From Alphaproteobacteria bacterium (GTDB taxonomy: Bacteria > Pseudomonadota > Alphaproteobacteria > Rhizobiales > Aestuariivirgaceae): a stretch of 7,241 bases of DNA. Below, piece after piece: positions 6,065 through 7,241 of the stretch. Under the pieces are notes generated by a model. It was not told where the DNA came from and searched no databases. It saw only the letters and a program-made list of their open reading frames with translations. Each line of letters opens with the position of its first letter. Position 1 is the stretch's first letter. Location of the stretch: the NCBI GenBank assembly GCA_024639035.1, contig JAHEJE010000151.1, positions 1 through 7,241 on the forward strand, written 5' to 3'. The position numbers were made by a program, and so were the translations under genes.

Positions 6065-7241
6065 TTGAGTACACTTGCTGACAATGCCGATCTGGAACGC
6101 GACGAGAAGCGCTCCCTGGGCTGGCGGTTTAACCGTCTCCTGGAGCGCACCCTGCCGGCCGATCTCTACCGCCGCGCCCTGATCATCGTGATCGCCCCGA
6201 TGGTGCTGCTGCAATCGATCATGGCCGGCATCTTCATCGACCGTCACCTCGACAATGTCACCAAGGCCCTGTCGCGTACCGTTGCCCGTGATATGGCATT
6301 CGTGATGGCGGTCTACGAGAATTCGCCACGCACCGCCGATGCCAATCGTTGGTTGGAAACCGTGGCCAATGAAAAACTTGCCCTCGGCCTGAAGATCGAA
6401 CAGGGGACCACCCTGCCACCGCCGGCGCCAAAGCCGTTCTTCTCGCTCGTCGACCGCAAACTGTCGAAATACATCGCCCGTTATATCGGCAAACCGTTCT
6501 GGCTCGATACCGTCGGCAAATCCGGCTTCGTCGATGTCCGCATCCAGGCCTCCGATAATGTCATCTTCCGCTTCCTGACCGATCAGGATCGCGCCACCCC
6601 GGCCAAGACCCATATCTTCATCCTGTGGATGGTCGGCTCCGCGCTGGTGTTGCTGTTCGTCGCCGTGATGTTCCTGCGCAAACAAATCAGCCCGATCGTG
6701 CAATTGGCCGAGGCGGCGCAGAGTTTCGGCATGGGGCGCGACATCGCGGACTATGAACCGCGCGGCGCCAGCGAGGTGCGCGAAGCCGGCAATGCCTTTC
6801 TCGACATGAAGCGCCGCATCGAACGCCACGTCGAACAGCGCACCGCCATGCTGGCCGGGGTCAGCCACGACCTGCGCACCATCCTCACCCGTTTCAAGCT
6901 CGAACTGGCCTTTGCCGACGACCTGCCGAAAGCCGATGCCCTAAAGCAGGATGTCGAGGAAATGGAGCGCATGATCGAGGGCTATATCGCCTTCGTCCGC
7001 GGCGATGGCGGTGAAGTCACGCGCCACACCGACATCTGCGCCACCTTGCAGACTGTCAAGCAGGACATGAAGCGCACCGGCGCCGCAATCGATCTCGATT
7101 GCGCAGCCGGCCTTTCGGCCCCGGTCAAGCCCGATGCCTTCAAGCGCTGCGTCACCAACCTGGTGTCAAACGCCGCGCGCCTTGCTTCGCAGGTCGACAT
7201 CATTGCCAGGATTGACGGCAACTATCTTGTCGTCATTATCG
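6065..7241 (+). CDS. EnvZ-like sensor histidine kinase, incomplete at right edge
   Basis: The 392 residues visible have the EnvZ plan: a short cytoplasmic tail, a membrane helix (about 38-58), a periplasmic domain of about 125 residues, a second helix (183-204), a HAMP linker (about 205-258) and a dimerisation/phosphoacceptor domain with GVSHDLRT around His268. The ATP-binding domain begins with an N-box, NLVSNAARLA (365-374), and is cut by the window end before the G boxes. The kinase should phosphorylate, and through Thr272 probably also dephosphorylate, the regulator encoded 44 bases upstream. The residue after HDLRT is Ile, where EnvZ has Pro. The only usable start between the in-frame stop at 6023 and the first membrane helix is TTG at 6065, with a weak GTGAG ribosome-site-like sequence upstream. 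The next in-frame ATG is residue 46, inside the first helix. The periplasmic domain gives no clue to the signal. Confidence 0.9.
   Translation, partial: MSTLADNADLERDEKRSLGWRFNRLLERTLPADLYRRALIIVIAPMVLLQSIMAGIFIDRHLDNVTKALSRTVARDMAFVMAVYENSPRTADANRWLETVANEKLALGLKIEQGTTLPPPAPKPFFSLVDRKLSKYIARYIGKPFWLDTVGKSGFVDVRIQASDNVIFRFLTDQDRATPAKTHIFILWMVGSALVLLFVAVMFLRKQISPIVQLAEAAQSFGMGRDIADYEPRGASEVREAGNAFLDMKRRIERHVEQRTAMLAGVSHDLRTILTRFKLELAFADDLPKADALKQDVEEMERMIEGYIAFVRGDGGEVTRHTDICATLQTVKQDMKRTGAAIDLDCAAGLSAPVKPDAFKRCVTNLVSNAARLASQVDIIARIDGNYLVVII

Noticed and set aside
6017..6868. Open frame of about 283 codons on the minus strand opposite the sensor kinase
   Set aside because: The plus strand encodes an intact EnvZ-like kinase with membrane helices, HAMP and H-box. 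The antisense translation is rich in His, Gln, Gly and Asp and has no domain signature.

Overview
The window looks like a chromosomal segment of an alphaproteobacterium. The evidence is GC-rich sequence (about 60% by eye), strong codon bias, and the gene order ilvE / marR-type regulator / OmpR-type response regulator / EnvZ-like kinase. That order and the protein sequences resemble the PetP-PetR and CenR/EnvZ-type loci known in Rhodobacter, Brucella and relatives. No genus can be named from the sequence alone. No tRNA, rRNA, insertion sequence, CRISPR array or prophage gene was seen.

Layout. Positions 2-406 (+) hold the C-terminal end of an EAL-domain c-di-GMP phosphodiesterase whose start lies outside the window. 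It converges, with only 7 bases between stop codons, on a large minus-strand gene (414-2249) for a five-helix membrane protein with an alkaline-phosphatase/sulfatase-fold domain, of the kind that includes phosphoethanolamine and phosphoglycerol transferases. A 145-base gap follows, containing an AT-rich perfect 14-bp palindrome. Next come purA (adenylosuccinate synthetase, 2395-3687, minus), a 104-base gap with an intrinsic terminator hairpin, and ilvE (branched-chain aminotransferase, 3792-4673, minus). A 117-base divergent control region separates ilvE from a plus-strand set: a MarR-family regulator (4791-5330), an OmpR-family response regulator (5343-6020) and an EnvZ-like sensor kinase (6065 to the right edge, incomplete).

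How the genes may work together. The three plus-strand genes are closely spaced and form a complete signalling unit: a membrane sensor kinase, its partner response regulator and a MarR-type protein. A perfect 8-bp inverted repeat lies across the marR start codon and also contains a perfect TTGACA hexamer pointing toward ilvE, so one protein could control both divergent transcripts. ilvE and purA are housekeeping biosynthetic genes. The hairpin between them is so close to purA that purA is probably either read through from ilvE or attenuated.

Most of the window is ordinary core genome. No wholly new system was found. The points most worth checking are the three regulatory sites (marR/ilvE operator, ilvE-purA hairpin, palindrome upstream of the sulfatase-fold gene) and the substrate of the membrane sulfatase-fold enzyme.
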